This document shows positions 60,557 to 64,000 of a DNA stretch of 64,000 nt, piece after piece. How positions within the stretch are numbered: position 1 is the first letter of the stretch; every line of letters begins with the position of its first letter. A program made the translations under genes and the position numbers. The DNA comes from Corynebacterium urogenitale (lineage in GTDB: Bacteria; Actinomycetota; Actinomycetes; Mycobacteriales; Mycobacteriaceae): the NCBI RefSeq assembly GCF_009026825.1, contig NZ_CP045032.1, forward strand, positions 1,550,001 through 1,614,000, in the 5' to 3' direction. Below the pieces are notes generated by a model, which was not told the DNA's origin, ran no database searches, and worked only from the letters and a program-made list of their open reading frames with translations.

Positions 60557-61213
60557 ATGACTCTGTGGAATTCGTTTCAGCGCCCTATGGCCTCACGCAC
60601 CGTTACCTCGGCCACTGCCCTCTTCGCCACCGCGGTTGCTCTCGCTGCCTGTTCGCCTGCGTCGGACGACGCCACCGGCGATTCGCCTCAAGCTGATACC
60701 TCCATGGCTGGAGATGCCACCGCCCAGGGGGCAGTGGGCGGCGCAGAGCAGCTATCCGCAGAGTCGTCCCCTAGCGAGAGATCCGCGGAGCCTCTGTGCC
60801 ATTCCGCCAACCTGGAGTTTTCCACCTCAGACTTGCAGGGCGGAGCGGGTTCGATGTTCTTTAATATCGTCCTGACAAACAAGGGCCAAGAGGTCTGTAC
60901 GCTCAACGGATTCCCTGGTGTCTCACTCGTGACAGATAACAACGGCACACAATTGGGTAAATCGGCCAGGCGCGAGGAAAACGTGGACTACGAGCCCGTG
61001 CACCTGCATCCCGGCGCGGCAGCGATCTCCCCGATCCGTGTGAGCTCCGTGGACAAGCTCGACCCTGAAAAGTGCAAACCGGCTGCAGCCGATGGTCTTC
61101 GTGTCTATCCTCCAGAGGAGACCAAGGCAGGCTACATCCCGATGGAAGGTTTGAAGGGCTGTGGCGGAGATGAGCCTGTCTTAAGCGTCCAGCCGGTGAT
61201 GTTGGCCGAGTAA
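60557..61213 (+). CDS. DUF4232 lipoprotein
   Basis: 218 residues. Signal peptide ending at lipobox ALAAC (Cys32), a Ser/Ala/Gln-rich linker (about 33-75), then a DUF4232 domain with AEPLCHSANLEFS, the strand pair MFFNIVLTNKGQEVCTLNGFPGVSLV and a final conserved Cys. The domain is common in actinobacterial surface lipoproteins and probably forms a beta-sandwich with a disulfide. Function unknown. ATG 60557 is favoured by the leaderless promoter. An internal ATG ten codons later would also give a full signal peptide. Confidence 0.85.
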   Translation: MTLWNSFQRPMASRTVTSATALFATAVALAACSPASDDATGDSPQADTSMAGDATAQGAVGGAEQLSAESSPSERSAEPLCHSANLEFSTSDLQGGAGSMFFNIVLTNKGQEVCTLNGFPGVSLVTDNNGTQLGKSARREENVDYEPVHLHPGAAAISPIRVSSVDKLDPEKCKPAAADGLRVYPPEETKAGYIPMEGLKGCGGDEPVLSVQPVMLAE

Positions 61214-61305
61214 GTATCTCCATTCTTAGGCACCGCCACCAGCGCACTGCTGAACTCTCATCCGCTTTCCGCTGAACTCACAGCCCTGCTTCGCACGGAG
61301 TGTCT

Positions 61306-63126
61306 GTGACTTCTTTTCCCCACCTCGCTCGGTTCTCACGAACTGCCCTGGTAATGGTGTTCGTCACACTAGTCGCGCTTGTCATTCGCGGTTGGCAACT
61401 CTCACAGCGCACCTTTTATTGGGATGACCTCGTCATCCCCGCGCGTTTCCGCGTTGGCTCCTTCTTCGACTTCTTCTCCCCTTACGACGGGCACATCATG
61501 CCCGGCTCGATCGCCATTCAGGTCGTGGCGGATCAGCTGGCTCCTTTAGAGTTCTTCGTTCCTGCGACCATTGTGTTGCTTCTGTGCACCCTGACCTACT
61601 GTCTCTACGGGTGCGCTCTCACCCGTCTACTGCCGGCACACCCGCAGGTACGTCTTCTGGCTTTTAGCGCGCTGGTCTTCTCCCCTTTCCTCATGGTGGC
61701 GGCTGGTTGGTGGTCCGCAGCACTCAACGCTTTGGGGTGGCAAGTGGGTTTCGCTGCCATGCTGCTCTGCCTGTCCTTCGTGCCTGCTGCCCCCAAGGGT
61801 GCTTCTCACACGGCGCCCACCGCAAGCTCTTCCCAGAAGGATTGCGCCAACCAGGAGCGGCCGCACTCTCGTGAGCTTGCATGGGGTATCCTCGCGGCTT
61901 TCATTACGTTCGGAGCACTGCTCATGACGGAGAAAGCAATCTCCATTGTTCCGGCAGCTATCGTGGGAGCGTGGCTCGCCCGGCGCCTATCCTGGAGGTT
62001 TTTCTGCGCTCCCACATTGGTCACACTGGCATGGGCATTGTTCATCGAACGATGCACGAACATCACCAGCACCTCCGAAGCCTCTACCGTGATGGAATCG
62101 ATTCCGAAGGCGGTCTCTCATGCTGTCCTCCCGGCGATCCTGGGTGGGCCGTGGCAGTGGGATCGTTGGATCCCTTCGCAAGCCTTTGCCGCCCCGGCAC
62201 CATGGCTGTGGATTCCCTCGTTCATGATCGTTCTTCTCGCCATCGGACTGTGGGTGTGGCGCAGTCCTGCCCGCTTCATCTCACTCATTCCGATCGTGGG
62301 CTACTTCTTGGTGATCATGCTGGTCCTCACGAACACTCGCACGGGCGCCGGCACCACGGATCTTCTGGCCCGAAACCTTCACTATTACGTTGACTGGTGG
62401 GCTCTCGCCGTGATCGTGGTGGCACTAGCGACGGCACGCTTCCCGGCCGTGCGCCACTCACCCTTGCCACGTGTTGCGCCCATCGTCGTCCTTATCCTCG
62501 CACTCTCTTCCGCAGTGACGACTATCAGCTGGGTTTCTGCGTGGCGAGACGACCCCACCGCACGCTACCTCGCCACCCTCAAGGAATCAGTTGCCCAGGA
62601 TCCTTCACCGCTACTGTCCCAGCCCGTTCCACTGGAAATCCTTACTCCGCTGCTGAGCCCATACAACACAGTAGAAGGGATCCTCGGTCGACCGGCGGCG
62701 ACCTGGGTCACCGAGCCAAAAGTTGTGGACAATAACGGTGCCATCGTGCCTGCGGCCGTCTTGCACTCTGCCATGACCGAACAGGGCGACGCTCCGCAAT
62801 GCGGCACGCGTATCGCTAGCGGCAAGCGCGCAATCCTGCACATCGATAATCCCTTGCCTTTTGGGGAATGGACTTGGGAAATGAACGCGGTGGCGTCGAA
62901 CAAAGGCATGACCGTCACACTCACCACACCGAATGGCTTGGAAACAGAGCAACAAAGTCGGCAGCGCGCCAGCACCGTCCCCGTGCCCACCGAGCTAGCC
63001 ACCCATTTCGTTCGAGTCGATGGTGGTGGAGGATTCCTCCAAGTGGAAGTCACAGGAGGACACGTAGGAGATAGCGTGTGCATCGGCGCCGGCGGCATTG
63101 GGCCGCTCCTAGCGAACGAGAACTAA
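61306..63126 (+). CDS. Large polytopic membrane protein, possibly GT-C-like
   Basis: About 606 residues. Roughly nine to eleven hydrophobic helices occupy residues 15-430 and a hydrophilic C-terminal domain of about 170 residues follows. After the first helix comes FYWDDLVIPARFR, then SPYDGHIMPGS. An acidic DD in the first extracellular loop followed by a His/Asp loop is the layout of GT-C glycosyltransferases that use polyprenyl-phosphate sugars. This is a pattern judgement, not a family match. GTG 61306 has CGGAG five bases upstream; GTG 61300 overlaps it. A low-complexity loop (about 165-190) is Ser/Thr/Gln-rich. Could act on cell-wall glycans. Confidence 0.72.
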   Translation: MTSFPHLARFSRTALVMVFVTLVALVIRGWQLSQRTFYWDDLVIPARFRVGSFFDFFSPYDGHIMPGSIAIQVVADQLAPLEFFVPATIVLLLCTLTYCLYGCALTRLLPAHPQVRLLAFSALVFSPFLMVAAGWWSAALNALGWQVGFAAMLLCLSFVPAAPKGASHTAPTASSSQKDCANQERPHSRELAWGILAAFITFGALLMTEKAISIVPAAIVGAWLARRLSWRFFCAPTLVTLAWALFIERCTNITSTSEASTVMESIPKAVSHAVLPAILGGPWQWDRWIPSQAFAAPAPWLWIPSFMIVLLAIGLWVWRSPARFISLIPIVGYFLVIMLVLTNTRTGAGTTDLLARNLHYYVDWWALAVIVVALATARFPAVRHSPLPRVAPIVVLILALSSAVTTISWVSAWRDDPTARYLATLKESVAQDPSPLLSQPVPLEILTPLLSPYNTVEGILGRPAATWVTEPKVVDNNGAIVPAAVLHSAMTEQGDAPQCGTRIASGKRAILHIDNPLPFGEWTWEMNAVASNKGMTVTLTTPNGLETEQQSRQRASTVPVPTELATHFVRVDGGGGFLQVEVTGGHVGDSVCIGAGGIGPLLANEN

Positions 63127-63183
63127 GAGGTGTACCAAGGGGGACACGGAACAAAAAAACTCGCACGCGAAGGAGAATGAGAA

Positions 63184-63849
63184 ATGTCCAAGGTGATGAT
63201 TTTTGGCGGCCATGGAAAGGTAGCTCTGCTCGCAACACCTCTGCTGCGAGAAGCCGGCCACGATGTCACGGGAGTCATCCGCAAGCAGGAGCAGGTCGCC
63301 GATGTGGAAGCGGCCGGAGCCACGGCCCGCGTGGCCGATCTGGAAACCCTTGATACCGAAGCTATCGCTGAGCTGATCGCCGAACAGGACGTCCTCGTGT
63401 GGTCTGCCGGCGCTGGCGGTGGAAGCCCAGAACGCACTCGGGCAGTTGATTACGACGCCGCTGTGCGCACCATGGATGCGGCAGTAAAGGCCGGGATTCG
63501 CCGTTACATTATGGTCAGCTATTTCGGTGCCGGGCAGAACCATGGTGTCCCAGAGGAGCACAGTTTCTACACCTACGCCCAGGCGAAGGCAGATGCCGAT
63601 GATCATCTGCGCGGTAGCCAACTCGACTGGACCATCCTCGGCCCTTCAGAGCTCAGTTTGGAAGAGCCCACGCGAAAGATCGCGACAAAGCAGGCTGGTG
63701 CGGATGGCTCGGAGAAGACCTCCCGCGCGAACGTCGCCGCCATGGTCGCAGCAGTGGTAGATACGCCAAGCACCGCCGGTTCCTTCATTGAATTTACCGA
63801 CGGTGCTACGGAAATTAAGGAGGCTTTGGCACCCCTGATTGGCAACTAA
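63184..63849 (+). CDS. NAD(P)-binding SDR-like protein (NmrA/YwnB type)
   Basis: 221 residues. Rossmann fold starting KVMIFGGHGKVALLATPLL, with the GGxGxV-type loop of atypical SDR/NmrA proteins. VIRKQEQ marks the end of strand 2, and the YAQAKADADDHLRGS region stands where the SDR YxxxK pair would be (Tyr and Lys present). DWTILGPSELS is typical of the YwnB-like family. Purine-rich AAGGAG before the ATG. Monocistronic or weakly linked to the preceding membrane gene. Substrate unknown. Confidence 0.85.
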   Translation: MSKVMIFGGHGKVALLATPLLREAGHDVTGVIRKQEQVADVEAAGATARVADLETLDTEAIAELIAEQDVLVWSAGAGGGSPERTRAVDYDAAVRTMDAAVKAGIRRYIMVSYFGAGQNHGVPEEHSFYTYAQAKADADDHLRGSQLDWTILGPSELSLEEPTRKIATKQAGADGSEKTSRANVAAMVAAVVDTPSTAGSFIEFTDGATEIKEALAPLIGN

Positions 63850-63922
63850 CTGCTAAGGGCTGCCTGGCATCCGACTGCCAAGCGCGAGGAGCTCTCACAC
63901 TCTGCGGGCTGGCAGCCGAGCC

Positions 63923-64000
63923 TTAAGCTAGGCGCGCCTGAATGTAGGATTGCGCGATAGCCGGTCCGCCGATCGCGTAGTAATCAGTGTGAATGATCGA
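63923..64000 (-). CDS. C-terminal end of an unidentified gene (cut by window edge)
   Basis: The last 25 codons and TAA stop (63923-63925) of a minus-strand frame that enters from beyond the right edge, reading SIIHTDYYAIGG and ending QARLA. Too short to name. It is convergent with the SDR-like gene. The 73 bases between the two stops contain GGCTGCC and GGCAGCC arms that could form a weak hairpin. Confidence 0.5.
   Translation of the reverse strand, partial: SIIHTDYYAIGGPAIAQSYIQARLA

Noticed and set aside
1..64000. CRISPR array, prophage or integrated plasmid
   Set aside because: No regularly spaced repeats, integrase, phage structural genes or sharp composition shift were seen. The only multi-copy repeats are short local duplications.

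Overview
The window is a stretch of actinobacterial chromosome that fits the genus Corynebacterium. The evidence is the moderately high G+C, the fused OdhA-type 2-oxoglutarate dehydrogenase, mycothiol biosynthesis (mshB next to an lpqW-like gene), the succinylase lysine pathway (dapC, dapD, dapE, lysA), the sigE/cseE/tatB/mrp block, divergent glgC/glgA, and many apparently leaderless genes with a TAnnnT -10 box 6-9 bases before the start codon. I cannot name the species from sequence alone. No phage, IS transposase, CRISPR array or rRNA operon was found. Most of the window is core chromosome with gene order like that remembered for C. glutamicum.

Left part (1-7.1 kb): lysA (cut by the edge) and argS, a tRNA-Arg(CCG), then an iron/haem locus. 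A lipoprotein with a neocarzinostatin-like domain is divergent from hmuT-hmuU-hmuV-hmuO (haem ABC importer plus haem oxygenase), with a good DtxR-type operator in the shared promoter region. This locus would import haem and release its iron under iron control.

7.1-15.4 kb: four tightly coupled minus-strand genes encode a SNF2 helicase, a SWIM zinc-finger protein, an SbcD/YhaO-like nuclease and an SbcC/YhaN-like coiled-coil ATPase without a zinc hook. This is the best candidate for a little-described DNA-processing module.

15.4-26.3 kb: putP proline symporter, an exported HNH nuclease, small membrane and hypothetical proteins, a DEAD-box RNA helicase, an FAD amine-oxidase-like enzyme, an acidic conserved protein and a type-B carboxylesterase. 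26.3-31.6 kb: odhA, then a 500-base intergenic region with a near-perfect 18-base inverted repeat, then a lipoprotein and a small membrane protein.

31.6-43 kb: a soluble PRC-barrel/MgtE_N/CBS protein with a DUF1003 membrane partner, mrp, tatB, cseE, sigE (envelope stress), an O-methyltransferase, divergent glgC and glgA, a degenerate GH32-like protein and an RlmA-like methyltransferase.

43-57.3 kb: pepB, a DivIVA-domain protein, a LOG-family protein and dapE on the minus strand; an amino-acid permease and dapD on the plus strand; then a pseudouridine synthase, dapC, fdxC, a membrane protein, mshB, lpqW and typA on the minus strand. 57.3-64 kb: exported and lipoprotein genes, a DUF402 protein, an acyl-CoA dehydrogenase, a large polytopic membrane protein, an NAD(P)-binding protein, and the tail of an unidentified minus-strand gene at the right edge.
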